DNA of 64,000 nt from Sinosporangium siamense (GCF_016863435.1 NZ_BOOW01000020.1:248001-312000); one strand, 5' to 3'. Numbered from the stretch's first letter, positions 1 to 9,914 are shown. A program made the numbers and translations. Notes: generated by a model not told the origin, from the letters alone.

Positions 1-312
1 GCTGCTCACGCCTCTCAGCGTGGAGCGCCCGTGGTCGGTCTCACGTTTGCCCACCGCGGCCAGCACATTCCACGGCACACCGATGTCCTTGCCGTGCTTG
101 CGGTAGAGCTCCATGTAGTCCGAGGGGATGTCGGTCCCCGCCGCCTCCGACTCGTCGTCGCCGGGGTTCAGGTCGACCTCGCCGCAGTCGGGCCCGGAGG
201 TGGTGTTGAAGAAGGAAGGCACGGTGATCATGATCATCGGGGCGACGATCACGGTCAGCAGAAGCAACCCGGCCAGGCCCACGAGGAGGGCGATGCGCAC
301 CCGGGGGGTCAA
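1..312 (-). CDS. Cell-wall lytic transglycosylase (TcpG-like), 3' part outside window
   Basis: Only the first 104 codons are present; the gene runs off the left edge. The N-terminus is a signal-anchor helix (about residues 8-28), then a short linker with one Cys, then an LAAVGKRETDHGRS stretch. That stretch matches the opening of SLT-like transglycosylase domains, with a Glu in the expected catalytic position. Such proteins open peptidoglycan for a type IV secretion channel, as TcpG does in pCW3; many actinomycete relatives carry a C40 peptidase domain after it, which would lie outside the window. I chose TTG at 312 because a GGAGGGAGA ribosome site sits about 10 bases upstream; GTG at 300 is the alternative. 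The start overlaps the stop of the preceding gene, so translation is probably coupled. Confidence 0.7.
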   Translation of the reverse strand, partial: MTPRVRIALLVGLAGLLLLTVIVAPMIMITVPSFFNTTSGPDCGEVDLNPGDDESEAAGTDIPSDYMELYRKHGKDIGVPWNVLAAVGKRETDHGRSTLRGVSS

Positions 313-962
313 TGCTCGTTGTCTCCCTCCTGGCCGTCGCCTGCGGGTTGCAGGTCGAAGACCCGCCATTCGGCGCCGACCTGGGTCAGCGTCACGGCGT
401 ATTCCTCCGCCCGGTCGGCGGGGCCGTTCTTGCTCTCGATGTTCTGCATGCTGCGCACCACGAGGATCACCGAGGTGCGGTCGACCTTGCGGATCTCCTT
501 GAGCTTCGCGTCGGCCTTGGCCACGATCTGGTCGGCGCGGTCACGCTCGACGGTGCCCGGCGCGGTGATGGTGCGGGTGAGCAGGCCGCCCAGCTCACCC
601 GTGGCGTAGGCGGACACGCGGCGGGCCCGCGCCACCGGGTCCTCGTCGTGCTTGTAGGTGCCGTGCTCCTCAACGAAACGTTCGGCCACATCGGCCGCGG
701 CGGCCAGCTCCTCCTTGCTCATCGGCAGATAGGAGTAGATGTCGAACGGCGCGAGGCTTCCCGTCGGGCGGGGCACGGGCGGCAGCGCGCCCGTGCCCTC
801 CTCACGCCTGTCGCTTTCGCCGTCGGCCTGGCTCGCACCGACGGGCTCCGCCGTGCCTCCCTCGTCGCTCGGGCCGAGCGTCAGGAAGATGCCCACCGCC
901 GCGAGCACCGCGACCAGTCCGGCGAACGCGAGCCCCCTGCGCCCGCCACCTACCTGTGACAC
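309..962 (-). CDS. Membrane-anchored accessory protein of the T4SS operon
   Basis: 217 residues: an N-terminal transmembrane helix (about 10-30), an acidic low-complexity linker (30-60), then an alpha/beta domain of about 130 residues ending in DLQPAG. I do not recognise the family; the size and layout (one helix plus an extracytoplasmic NTF2-like-sized domain) resemble small VirB8-type or accessory channel proteins. It lies between the VirB6-like gene (3 bp upstream) and the transglycosylase gene (overlapping), so it belongs to the operon. GTG start at 962 with AGGGA six bases upstream. Confidence 0.6.
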   Translation of the reverse strand: MSQVGGGRRGLAFAGLVAVLAAVGIFLTLGPSDEGGTAEPVGASQADGESDRREEGTGALPPVPRPTGSLAPFDIYSYLPMSKEELAAAADVAERFVEEHGTYKHDEDPVARARRVSAYATGELGGLLTRTITAPGTVERDRADQIVAKADAKLKEIRKVDRTSVILVVRSMQNIESKNGPADRAEEYAVTLTQVGAEWRVFDLQPAGDGQEGDNEH

Positions 963-965
963 GTA

Positions 966-3452
966 TCAGTCCCTGTCAGAGCTCGACGGGCGAAGCCAGA
1001 ACGGCACCGGCGGCTCGCCGCCGCCACCGCCGCCACCACTGCGACCACTGCCGCCCTCACGCCCGGACGACGATTCGGTACGGCCGAGCCAGAGTGGCGG
1101 CGCCTCCGAACGGCGTGACCCGTTCGACCCGCCACCGGACCCGCCGGAACGGCCGCCTCCACCGGATCGGCTGGAACCGCCGCCGAACAGGCTGCCGCCG
1201 CCGGAGCCGCGCGAACCCGACGAGGAACCGGAGGATCCACCGCCGAACAACGCGCCACCGCCGCTCGTGCGCTCACCCCGAGCCCGGGGCACCCTCGCCC
1301 CGCCGGAGCCGCCAGAACCGCCGGAGCCGCGGGAACCACCCGAGGCGCGCGATCCGCCCGAGCCGCCGAACAGGCCGCCGCCGCGGCCCCCACCCCCGCC
1401 GCCTCCGCTGGAGCCGGAGGAGCCCGACCGGGGAGCGCGGGAGGAGGTGCCCGACGAGCCGCCCACGGGCGCCCATCCGCCTGCCGACCTGCCGCCGAAC
1501 CACCCGCCCAGAGCGCCGCCCGACGGGCTGCCCGAGCCGCCACCGCCGCCGGGAGTGCCGACCGAGGGGCCGGACGCTCCCGCCGACCTGGCCGGGCCGG
1601 GGCGTGTGCCCGACAGGTTGAGCGGCGGCGCCGCTCCCGTGCGGGCGGGCGCCGCGCCCCGCGCGCCGAGCTTACGCTTGGCGCCGCCTGTGGCGTCGGT
1701 GTCGAGCGGGGCCGGCTGCACCCCGACGGGCACACGGGCGCCGGAAGGCGTCGTGCCCTGGGCGTCCTCGCCGCGGACCCTGCCCTGCGCCACCGCCCCT
1801 GCCGCCGCGCCCGCGCTGCCGCCCATGGCGGCGGCCTGGACGAGGGGCTCGGCCTTGCGCATGCCCCAGCGCCCGACGCGGGCCGCCGCGACGGGAGGCA
1901 GCACGTTGGCGGCGCGGCTGAGCATCGGCGACGTGGCCGCCTCACCCAGCATGCGCGTGGCGATCGAGTGGCCGTCCATCCTGGCGAACAGGTGCTGGAA
2001 CGGACGCCGGTAGAAGAACACCGCGATCGTCATCAGCGCCATGAACAGCAGCTGCATGCCCCACGACAGGGCCGTCGACATGATCAGCATGTAGCCGTAG
2101 ACGAGCACACTGAGCACCAGCGCCAGCACCGCCTGCCGGAGCAGTGTGCCGATCAGCATCTCGATCCAGCGCATCGCGATGATGCGCCCGGTTCCCGGAT
2201 GCACACCGATGAGCAGGAAGATCGGCCCGAGCACCAGCAGTAGCAGGAATCCGATCTTGAGTACGAGCAGCGTCACCGCCACCAGGAAGATCAGGAGTCC
2301 CGCGACCATCGCGGCCATGAAGGCGCCGATGGAGATGCCGAGCCGGCTGGTCCAGTCCTTGCCCTGGAAGATGAAGAAGGCCGGCGTGTCCCGCAGCTTG
2401 CTGGCGACCTCGTCCTCGTAGCGGGCCTGGTGGGCACTGCTGTTGGGACTCTGCTGCCCTTGCTCCTGCCGGTCGATGGCCTGGGCGTCGAGCACCCGGT
2501 GGCCGAACTCCTGCACCAGTCTGGAGTCGGAGTCGGCGGTGCCGAGCAACCCGGCGAGCCACGGCTTGGCCACCAGGGTGCACCACAACGCGTCGGCGTT
2601 CTGCTCGACGGCCGACGTGCCGGCTTTGCCGTATCCCTCGGTGGGCTCCTTGCCCCCCTTCAGGGGCATGCAGGCGGTGCCGCTCGCGCCGGGCAGGTTG
2701 GCGAAGGCCGAGTTGATGACCTCGCCGGTCTTGTCAGTGACGACCTTGCCCATGCCGGTGAAGTCGCCGGGCCGGCTGAGGAACCACACCGCCACCGTCA
2801 CCGCGAGCACCATCCACACGACACCCTCGGTCGTTGTGGTGGCGCGTTTGCGGATCAGGCCGTACCACGCCAGCCAGACCGCGCCGAGGATGATGACGGG
2901 CCGGAGATACGGCCAATACAACGCCGAGGCGAGGTTGGTGATGACACCGTCAACCATGTCCTTGATGGACTGGAGCGGCCCTTCGGTGGTGGCCGCCTGA
3001 TAGGTCGTGATGGTGAGCCGGTCGATGGCCTTGGCGCCCTCGAAGATGGCGTTGGCCCACGAGTTGCCGATCACGGCGGCTATGTCGCTGCACCCTAGCT
3101 CGTAGGTGTGCCAGAACATGCCGCTCATGCCGTACCGCTCGTAGTTGGTCGCGGGTTCCGGCACGGGCAGGTTGCCACCGACTGTGCCGGTGCCCGTGTT
3201 GGCGGGTAGCCCCTCACCGGCCACCCGCACTCTGGATTCGTCGGGCAGCGGTGGACGGATCAGACCGTCCATGCTGTTGCCCACGACCTCTGGAGCGAGC
3301 TCAGGGGAAAGATCACATGGTCCGGCGGCTGCGGGCGTCGATCCGAGGATCAACGGCAGCGCCAGAACGCCGACAAATGCCACGAGTATGAGAGCGATGC
3401 GCTTGCGGAGTCGTCCGCGTTTGCGCCGCCGTCCCTGCGGAGGGACCGTCAT
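966..3452 (-). CDS. VirB6/TcpH-like polytopic conjugation channel protein
   Basis: 828 residues. A basic N-terminus is followed by a signal-like helix ending in AAAG, an extracytoplasmic region, and about seven hydrophobic helices between residues 170 and 500 (two near 180-240, a cluster from about 375 to 490). This is the VirB6/TrbL layout that forms the inner membrane pore of a type IV secretion system. The last 230 or so residues are almost only Gly, Ser, Arg and Ala, with phrases such as GGGSLFGGGSS, and are probably disordered. The gene starts inside the stop of the VirB4-like gene (TAATG), a sign of coupled translation. Assignment rests on topology and neighbours rather than on a conserved motif. 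Confidence 0.72.
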   Translation of the reverse strand: MTVPPQGRRRKRGRLRKRIALILVAFVGVLALPLILGSTPAAAGPCDLSPELAPEVVGNSMDGLIRPPLPDESRVRVAGEGLPANTGTGTVGGNLPVPEPATNYERYGMSGMFWHTYELGCSDIAAVIGNSWANAIFEGAKAIDRLTITTYQAATTEGPLQSIKDMVDGVITNLASALYWPYLRPVIILGAVWLAWYGLIRKRATTTTEGVVWMVLAVTVAVWFLSRPGDFTGMGKVVTDKTGEVINSAFANLPGASGTACMPLKGGKEPTEGYGKAGTSAVEQNADALWCTLVAKPWLAGLLGTADSDSRLVQEFGHRVLDAQAIDRQEQGQQSPNSSAHQARYEDEVASKLRDTPAFFIFQGKDWTSRLGISIGAFMAAMVAGLLIFLVAVTLLVLKIGFLLLLVLGPIFLLIGVHPGTGRIIAMRWIEMLIGTLLRQAVLALVLSVLVYGYMLIMSTALSWGMQLLFMALMTIAVFFYRRPFQHLFARMDGHSIATRMLGEAATSPMLSRAANVLPPVAAARVGRWGMRKAEPLVQAAAMGGSAGAAAGAVAQGRVRGEDAQGTTPSGARVPVGVQPAPLDTDATGGAKRKLGARGAAPARTGAAPPLNLSGTRPGPARSAGASGPSVGTPGGGGGSGSPSGGALGGWFGGRSAGGWAPVGGSSGTSSRAPRSGSSGSSGGGGGGGRGGGLFGGSGGSRASGGSRGSGGSGGSGGARVPRARGERTSGGGALFGGGSSGSSSGSRGSGGGSLFGGGSSRSGGGGRSGGSGGGSNGSRRSEAPPLWLGRTESSSGREGGSGRSGGGGGGGEPPVPFWLRPSSSDRD

Positions 3453-5941
3453 TACCGCACCTCCTGCGCCGCCGACCCCGTCCTACCCACACCCCTGTGA
3501 AGATCATGCCCGCTGTCGCTGGGTTTGTCGTGCGTCGGGTTCGTGTCGAGCCAATCGAGCAGCTCAGGCGATATGAGATCTACGCCAATTCGGCCAGCTC
3601 TGCCGTCCAGATCCCTAAATATGCACTCGCCGTTACCCAGGGAACGGAGCACCGCTTTGTGCTCCTCCGAGGCATCGACACCGAGCAGCGACATCACGTG
3701 GTCGACCTCGACACGCTCGGTCGACCGGAACGCGAACACCGATGACAGACAGTTCGTCACCTGCTCGTTGAGCAGGTCCCCCGCGTTCTGTGACACAAGC
3801 ACCAGCGCGGTGTTCCGCGAACGGCCCATCCGGCTGACCTCCGGGACGAGCTTCGCCCCCTCAGGGGTGGAAGTGATCGCCCACGCCTCGTCCAGGAAGA
3901 TCGCCTTCGGCGCCCTCCGGTCGAGGCCGTTCATGAGTCGCCGCGCGAACTGCGAGACGAGATAGAGCAGCGCCACCGAAAGCCGCTGCTCGTATGAATA
4001 GTCGTCGCGCCCCGTCGACACGTCGGGCAGCGTGAGCCCGCCGAGCGTGAACACCGTCGTCCACCCCTCGGTGTCGATCTGGTCGCCGCCCGAGGCGTCG
4101 AAGCAGAGCCGGGCGAGATGCATCTCCGACATCGAACGCAGCACCGCGCCGAGGTTCTTCGACGCGGGATCCTCGGTCTGCTCCAGGTGGTCGACCACCT
4201 TGCCGAGCGACGGGTCGGTGCCGTTGGACACGGCGGCCACCGCCTGGATCATGGCCGACTCGCGCTCCTCCGACATGCGCGGCAGCAGCAGGCGGAGTGT
4301 CTCGGTGGCCATCGTCTTCTTCGTCGCGATGTCGTCACCGAAGGAGAACGGGTCTAGCAACCCCGGCGCGGCCGACCCCAGCGGGATGATGCGCGCCCTG
4401 CGGTTCCGGCTCTGCAAGAGCTTGACCAGGGACTCCGCGTCGCCCTTCGGGTCGATCACCGCGATCGTGACGCCGCGCATGGCCATTTGGTACATCAGCA
4501 GCAGCGCCAGCGTCGTCTTGCCGCCGCCGGGCTCGCCGGTGATCGCGATGGCGGTCGGCCGGTTGCGCGCCGCCGCCACCAGCGGGTCGAAGTGCACGAT
4601 GCTGCGGGCACGCCCCAGGGTCTCCCCGATGTACGGCCCGAGCCAGCCCGAGCCGCCGTCCTCGGTGCGGTCGCCGAGGTCCACCGTGGCCGTCGACATG
4701 CCGCCGGCGATCGTGCGGAGCGGCTGGCGCTGCGCGTAGGCGTTGACGCGCAGCCCCTCGCCCGGCAGCGCCTCGCAGAACAGCGAGAACTGGTCGCCGG
4801 TCGAGTTCACGATGTCGATGCCGATGTCGCGGTAGTGCTCCACCACGGCCTCGACCCGCTGGATGCAGATCTCCTCCGTGGGCGCGGTCACGCTCAGCCG
4901 ATGCCAGCCGTACACGAACGGCAGGCGCTCCTTGGTGATGCCGTGCTCGAGCATGCGGGCCGCGTCGATCTGCTCGGCCAGCGCGATCGGGGCCTCGGCC
5001 CCGGCCTCGCGGATGTGGATGTCCATGTCGCGGGCGTGGGCGAGTTTGCGTGCGACGTCCTTGCTGGCCTTCACCGGGGGGATCAGGCGCATCCGCGAGG
5101 ACAGCTCGACCGGGAAGGGGAGCTGGTCGGCGAAGTGCACCCAGGGTTCGCCGTCGGGGAACGGCATCAGGTCGGGGAAACGCGCGAACGACATGTGCGC
5201 CACGAAGGAGTCACCCGCCGGCTGCTCGATCTTGAGCAGCGACCTGCCGTTGTGGATCGTGCCCTCGACCAGGGTCTCGATCTCGCCCTTGCCCCACCGG
5301 CGCTTCGGGCTCGCCGACGACGGCGGATCGCTGAGCGAACCGGTGGCGGCGTGCTGGAACAACCAGGCGATCTCATTGGAGGTCGCGTGGCGTGCGTATA
5401 GCGCGCTCCCCGCCAGTGCGCGGCCGAGGCGCTCCGCGTGCTCGGTCCAGCGGCTGATCTCGCTGTCCGGCACGTGGTCGTCCTCGATGCCGAGGGCCTT
5501 CTCGCTGCGCTGGTAGAAGCCAAACAACTGCGACAACACGCCGTTGCCGAGCTGGGCTCTCGCGCCGCGCGGGCCTAGGCGCACGCCGAGGTAGACCTCC
5601 TTGCTCCAGAAGTCCTTCGCCCAGACGTGGCTGTACATCTCCTCCAGGTAGTCGCGCCAGCCCGCCCCCTCGTCGGAGGTCGCGTTGAGCGCGAGCGCCC
5701 AGTCGGCCGCCGGGTAGGTGCGGTGCGCCACCCGCAGGTGCACCTCCGCGTCCGTCATGCGGATCGCGGCGAGCGCGATCGTCACATTGGTGGCGAGGGC
5801 CTCTCTCTCCTCCGGGGTGACAAACTCATAGCTGACCGTGGGAAGTCTGAAATATGCCCATGCTGCGGAGTCGGTGAGGAGAACACGGTCGTCGAAGTAC
5901 CGCACCGCCAGACGACTCCGCGCCCGCGACGCCCTGCTCAC
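3452..5941 (-). CDS. VirB4/TcpF-like conjugation ATPase
   Basis: 829 residues. The C-terminal half is a hexameric-type P-loop ATPase: Walker A GEPGGGKTT at about 469-477 and Walker B KAIFLDEAW at about 679-687, followed by the LVSQNAGDLL sensor region typical of VirB4/TraC/TcpF proteins. The N-terminal 400 residues match the VirB4 membrane-associated domain in length. It should energise pilus or channel assembly at the cytoplasmic face. It lies between the TcpE fusion gene (61 bp upstream) and the VirB6-like gene. GTG at 5941 is taken as start; the ribosome site there is weak. Confidence 0.85.
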   Translation of the reverse strand: MSRASRARSRLAVRYFDDRVLLTDSAAWAYFRLPTVSYEFVTPEEREALATNVTIALAAIRMTDAEVHLRVAHRTYPAADWALALNATSDEGAGWRDYLEEMYSHVWAKDFWSKEVYLGVRLGPRGARAQLGNGVLSQLFGFYQRSEKALGIEDDHVPDSEISRWTEHAERLGRALAGSALYARHATSNEIAWLFQHAATGSLSDPPSSASPKRRWGKGEIETLVEGTIHNGRSLLKIEQPAGDSFVAHMSFARFPDLMPFPDGEPWVHFADQLPFPVELSSRMRLIPPVKASKDVARKLAHARDMDIHIREAGAEAPIALAEQIDAARMLEHGITKERLPFVYGWHRLSVTAPTEEICIQRVEAVVEHYRDIGIDIVNSTGDQFSLFCEALPGEGLRVNAYAQRQPLRTIAGGMSTATVDLGDRTEDGGSGWLGPYIGETLGRARSIVHFDPLVAAARNRPTAIAITGEPGGGKTTLALLLMYQMAMRGVTIAVIDPKGDAESLVKLLQSRNRRARIIPLGSAAPGLLDPFSFGDDIATKKTMATETLRLLLPRMSEERESAMIQAVAAVSNGTDPSLGKVVDHLEQTEDPASKNLGAVLRSMSEMHLARLCFDASGGDQIDTEGWTTVFTLGGLTLPDVSTGRDDYSYEQRLSVALLYLVSQFARRLMNGLDRRAPKAIFLDEAWAITSTPEGAKLVPEVSRMGRSRNTALVLVSQNAGDLLNEQVTNCLSSVFAFRSTERVEVDHVMSLLGVDASEEHKAVLRSLGNGECIFRDLDGRAGRIGVDLISPELLDWLDTNPTHDKPSDSGHDLHRGVGRTGSAAQEVR

Positions 5942-6002
5942 CGAGAATTCACCGTGTCTCCCGCACTTGCACCTGGGGAGAGGTGCACGGGACGAATAAG
6001 GC

Positions 6003-9000
6003 TCACTGCGCCACTTCCTCCTCGCTGTGCCGTACCCTCTGCGGGCCGCCGAAGCCGGCCGTCACGACGCCCGCGAGCGCGAGATAGGCCCTGCGGCTCG
6101 CGGCCCGCAAACGTGCCGGATCGACCACCGGCGCGCCACCCGGGGCAAGGTCATCCTCCCAGGGCACCCGCACGATCGCCCGGCAGCGTCCACTCGCCAC
6201 CGCCTCCGCCTGCTCGACGTCCGGCATGCTGCGGCGACTCACGCCGTTCACCACCAAGACCGCTCTGCGCCGCAGATCCCCGCTGCCGTGGCCGTCCAGC
6301 CACTCGTAGGTCATCGCCACGGCCTCCGCCGCGTCCTCGTTCGCCGGCACGACCAGCACCAACTGATCGGCGTACGGCAGGACCCGCGCCGCGAGGGCCG
6401 CCGCCGGATCCACGATCATCAGCTTGAAGTGGTTGTCCAGCACGCCCATCGCCTGGCCCAGGCGCTGATCGGAGAACAACGTGCGGTCCGCCAGGCGCTG
6501 CGCCGCGGCCGCGTCGGTGTCCGCCCCCACCACCTCAAGCCCCGAAGGGCACCGGCTGGTGTAGTTGCGCACACTCAGGTAGCCGCCGACCTGGTCGATG
6601 CCGCTCAGCAACGACGACAACGTCTCAGGCGACTCCGGCTTGATCTTGGTGGAGAGGCTGTTGGCGCCGGTGTTCGCGTCGACCGCCAGGATGCGCTCGT
6701 CCCGGAAACGGGCGAACGTGTGCCCCAGCATGAGCGCCGTCGTCGTCTGCCCCGCACCGCCCGTGCACCCGAGCACCACGATCCGGCGGCTGCCCGCGAA
6801 CGCGCCCCGCGTCCGCGCCTCGTCGACCTCCGAGCCGTCCGTACGGCTGCCGCCGGTCCCGATGACCACCTGCGCCAACCGGCGCCAGCCACCCGAGGGG
6901 TCGCGGCCCACCACGGACTCGACCCGGCGGACACGCGTCGTACGCGGCTCCTCTTCGCCGTCCGACGCCCGCGGCCCCGGGACCGGGGGCAACACGGCGC
7001 CCTCCTGGCGGGCCTGGGCCGACGGGACGGCCCGGATCGACACCGGGGGCAGTGCGGGTGTGTCGGTCCGCTCTTGGGGTTCGTCGGGGTCGTTTCGGCG
7101 GGTTGCCTTGGGGTCGTTGGAGTGTGGACTCTCCGGGCCCTTTTCGCGGGACTGTGTCCACCTGTCGGTGACCGCTCTTGGCAGCTCCACTGGCACCGGG
7201 GCCCGTTCCGCCTCTACCGGGGTGGCGGGGTCCGCGGTGGCGGCCAGGCGTCGGAGCCTTCGCAGGGCTTCGGCTCCTATTGGGGCCTGGCCGGAGGCCT
7301 CGGTTTTTACGGGGGGCTCGGCTTTGGTGGGGGGCTCGTGGCTTGCGGCGGCGGGGGTGGGGTGGTGGGGGGTCTCGGGTTTGGGGGTTTCGGGGGTGTT
7401 GGTGCCTTGGGCGTCGGTGGAGGGGGTGAAGGGTTCCACCACGGCGGGCGAGGCCGCCGGCTCGGTGAAGCGGTAGGAGAAGGTGCCGGGCACTTCGTGG
7501 GGGGTCGGGGCATCCGGTCGCGTGGGGGCGGTGGGCGCCTCGGGCGTCACTTCGACAGCCCCGGCCGGAGGTTCGTCGGCCGGGTGCTCCTCGTGCGTTG
7601 CCGTGACCGCCTTGACCTCGGCCGGGGGTTCGTCGGCCGAGTGCTCGTCGGTCGGGTGCTCGTCGGTCGGGTGCTCGTCGGTCGGGTGCTCCTTCTCCGG
7701 GCGGTCCTTGTGCGGGCGGTCCTTGTGCGGGCGGTCCTTGTGCGGGCGGCTCTCGTGCGGAACGGCGACGTCCGCGGCCGGGGGCTCGGCCTCGGCTGAC
7801 GCCGCCACCTCCACCGGCTTGTCGGGTGTCACCACTTGCGTGGCTTCCGGCTTGGCTTCCCGCAGGGACTCGGTTGTCTGCCGGGACTCGGCTGCCGGAT
7901 CTTCAGGCGTCGCCGCCCGCGCCGCCACCGGTGCGTCGGCTGCCGCCGCTTGGAGGTGCGCAGGTTCGTCGGCGGGTTCGCCGGAGGGCGAGGCCGGCTC
8001 GGCGGGGGTCGCCTTCGGTGTCGCGTCCAGTGCTCGGGACAGGTCGGAGAAGGTCGGCTTGCGCGCGCCGGATGTCCCCTTGCCGGGGCTCTTGCGTGTG
8101 GCGGGTGCGGGGGATGGTGATGGCGCGTCGGTGTTCGCCTGTGACTCGTCCGCCGTCCCGGGCGTCGCCTCCGCCGCGACGGGGGTGATCGTCGGGAGGA
8201 CGGGGATCGCGTCCGGGGCCGACGAGGACGGCGGCACCTTGGAGACAGTCGGAAGCACGGACGGACCGGGCGCTTCGGAAACAGACGGGAGCGCAGACAG
8301 AGTGGGCGTCTCGGAAACAGACGGGAGCGCAGACGGCGCGAGCGCCTCGGGAAGGACCGGGACGGCGGTGGGAGGGGAGGAGGCCTCCGGGACAACAGGC
8401 CGCACGGATGGCGTGGACGCCTTGGAGATCTCCGTGACCGGTGGGAGGGAGACTGTCTCCGGGCTCGCGGCCGGCACGACAGGGGTCGGCGTCTCAAGTG
8501 CGGGGGCCGGGTTTTGCACGGCTTCGCCGTACACACCCTGGGGGGTCGCCGGCGCGGGTGGCGCCGACGGGCCCGGGAGGCTTCCCGCGTGGCGTGGTGC
8601 CCGTGTGCGGTCGTCCGCCGGGCGGCGGGTCCTCTCGGGTGTCGCCCACGGGTCGCGCCTTCTACGGCCGCCTCGTGCGGGCTCGGAGCCGGTCGTGGCC
8701 GGGGGCATGCCGTGGGCGACCAGGTCGCCGGTGGCCTGGGAGGTGTCCTTGCCCTTGGCGGAGGTGGGCGGCAGTGCGGGGGCCGTCCACGAGGTCGTGT
8801 CCGTCAGGGGGGCCCGGGTCGCGGCGGCTGCCGCGGCGGCCACAGCGGGACGGACCCGGCCCGGAGCGGGGGCGGCCTCCCGCTTGGGCGTCTTCGCCTT
8901 GTCCTTGGCCTTGGCCTTCGACTTGGCCTTGTCCTTGGCTTTGTCCTTGGCCAGAGCGTGACGGGCCTTCACGCGGGCCGGCTCGGTGCGCCACACGCGG

Positions 9001-9374
9001 CCGGTCAGCGTGATCTCCGACGGCTCGGAGAGCGGGGTCATGCGGCACCAGGTGCGGGGTTCGCTCAAGTAGCGGACGTAGGACTGGATGAGCTCGGTGA
9101 GGCGCTTGCTTTCGATGACCGGCCGGGTGGAAAGCCAGGTGACGACTCCCGGCGGCACAAGGTAGAGCACATGCCAGGGGGCCTCAAAGCTGATGCCGAT
9201 CAGCCAGAGCAGGAGTGACCACGGGGCCAGCACACCCACGAACACGCCGATCCAGACGATCGGAAGGGGCATGGGAAGCCGCAGGTCGTACAGCTTGTAG
9301 AGACGCTTCTCGATTCGCCAGATGTTGGTATATGTGGGGAGATCCACTCGCCCTCCTCTCCACCCCTCGTTCAA
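6003..9374 (-). CDS. TcpE-like membrane protein fused to a degenerate MinD/ParA-like domain
   Basis: 1123 residues in three parts. Residues 1-100 carry YKLYDLRLPMPLPI and two membrane helices, as in TcpE-family conjugation proteins. Residues 100-850 are a Pro/Ala/Glu-rich disordered linker with short tandem repeats (KDRPH three times, TDEHP several times). Residues 863-1123 form a MinD/ParA-like fold: a P-loop region CTGGAGQTTT, VDANTG in the switch I place and LMIVDPAAA as Walker B. The P-loop lysine is replaced by Gln, so nucleotide hydrolysis may be lost. The fusion would tether a ParA-like module to the secretion channel, by analogy to the EspI or polar-localisation ATPases of other actinobacterial secretion systems. 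Codon use is continuous, so I see no frameshift. Confidence 0.75.
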   Translation of the reverse strand: MNEGWRGGRVDLPTYTNIWRIEKRLYKLYDLRLPMPLPIVWIGVFVGVLAPWSLLLWLIGISFEAPWHVLYLVPPGVVTWLSTRPVIESKRLTELIQSYVRYLSEPRTWCRMTPLSEPSEITLTGRVWRTEPARVKARHALAKDKAKDKAKSKAKAKDKAKTPKREAAPAPGRVRPAVAAAAAAATRAPLTDTTSWTAPALPPTSAKGKDTSQATGDLVAHGMPPATTGSEPARGGRRRRDPWATPERTRRPADDRTRAPRHAGSLPGPSAPPAPATPQGVYGEAVQNPAPALETPTPVVPAASPETVSLPPVTEISKASTPSVRPVVPEASSPPTAVPVLPEALAPSALPSVSETPTLSALPSVSEAPGPSVLPTVSKVPPSSSAPDAIPVLPTITPVAAEATPGTADESQANTDAPSPSPAPATRKSPGKGTSGARKPTFSDLSRALDATPKATPAEPASPSGEPADEPAHLQAAAADAPVAARAATPEDPAAESRQTTESLREAKPEATQVVTPDKPVEVAASAEAEPPAADVAVPHESRPHKDRPHKDRPHKDRPEKEHPTDEHPTDEHPTDEHSADEPPAEVKAVTATHEEHPADEPPAGAVEVTPEAPTAPTRPDAPTPHEVPGTFSYRFTEPAASPAVVEPFTPSTDAQGTNTPETPKPETPHHPTPAAASHEPPTKAEPPVKTEASGQAPIGAEALRRLRRLAATADPATPVEAERAPVPVELPRAVTDRWTQSREKGPESPHSNDPKATRRNDPDEPQERTDTPALPPVSIRAVPSAQARQEGAVLPPVPGPRASDGEEEPRTTRVRRVESVVGRDPSGGWRRLAQVVIGTGGSRTDGSEVDEARTRGAFAGSRRIVVLGCTGGAGQTTTALMLGHTFARFRDERILAVDANTGANSLSTKIKPESPETLSSLLSGIDQVGGYLSVRNYTSRCPSGLEVVGADTDAAAAQRLADRTLFSDQRLGQAMGVLDNHFKLMIVDPAAALAARVLPYADQLVLVVPANEDAAEAVAMTYEWLDGHGSGDLRRRAVLVVNGVSRRSMPDVEQAEAVASGRCRAIVRVPWEDDLAPGGAPVVDPARLRAASRRAYLALAGVVTAGFGGPQRVRHSEEEVAQ

Positions 9375-9400
9375 TCACCGCTCTGGGAAGATCTCAACCA

Positions 9401-9703
9401 TCACCTGATCCCCAGCGCGCCCGCGATGGCCCTGGCGGTCACCTCGATGATGTTGGGCGCATAAAAGATCACACCGATCGCGATGGCCAAAAGGATGAAC
9501 TGGACAAATCTCGTGATCTCCCGTGTGAAGAGGAAGAAGAGGGCGACCAGCGACACGATCACAAGGAAGAGCGGAGCGAAGACACTGCGGAGCAGGTTGG
9601 CCAGCCCCTCGGTGTTGATGCCCGTCGGCACAGGGGTCGGCGAGGCGGCTGCCGCAGCGGCGTTGACCACGTCAACCGACTGCATCAAGACGGTCTTCAG
9701 CAT
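9401..9703 (-). CDS. TcpD-like small membrane protein of the T4SS
   Basis: 100 residues: a short Ala/Pro-rich N-terminus and two adjacent hydrophobic helices (about 38-60 and 66-92). Size, topology and position between the TcpC and TcpE genes match TcpD of clostridial conjugation loci; the two-helix layout also recalls VirB2-type pilins, which remain an alternative. ATG at 9703 follows an AGGAGGAGC ribosome site. Confidence 0.6.
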   Translation of the reverse strand: MLKTVLMQSVDVVNAAAAAASPTPVPTGINTEGLANLLRSVFAPLFLVIVSLVALFFLFTREITRFVQFILLAIAIGVIFYAPNIIEVTARAIAGALGIR

Positions 9704-9914
9704 GAAATCAGCTCCTCCTGGGGGGTTCGATCAGCCACGGTGAGCGCCTTTCACCCCGGCGGGAAACACGGTCACCCTGGCGGGGAACCCGGTGATCGCC
9801 TTCCGGTGAGGAGAGCCGGATGCCGCACCGGCCCGCCTCAACCGAGTGCCGCCGTGGAAAAGGAGGGAAAAACTCGACCGGGCAGTGGTGGCTCACAGCT
9901 CGATGGCTCACAGC

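Noticed and set aside
9708-9911. A 67-codon minus-strand frame between tcpC- and tcpD-like genes.
   Set aside because: No ribosome site, His/Arg-rich and without membrane or other features.
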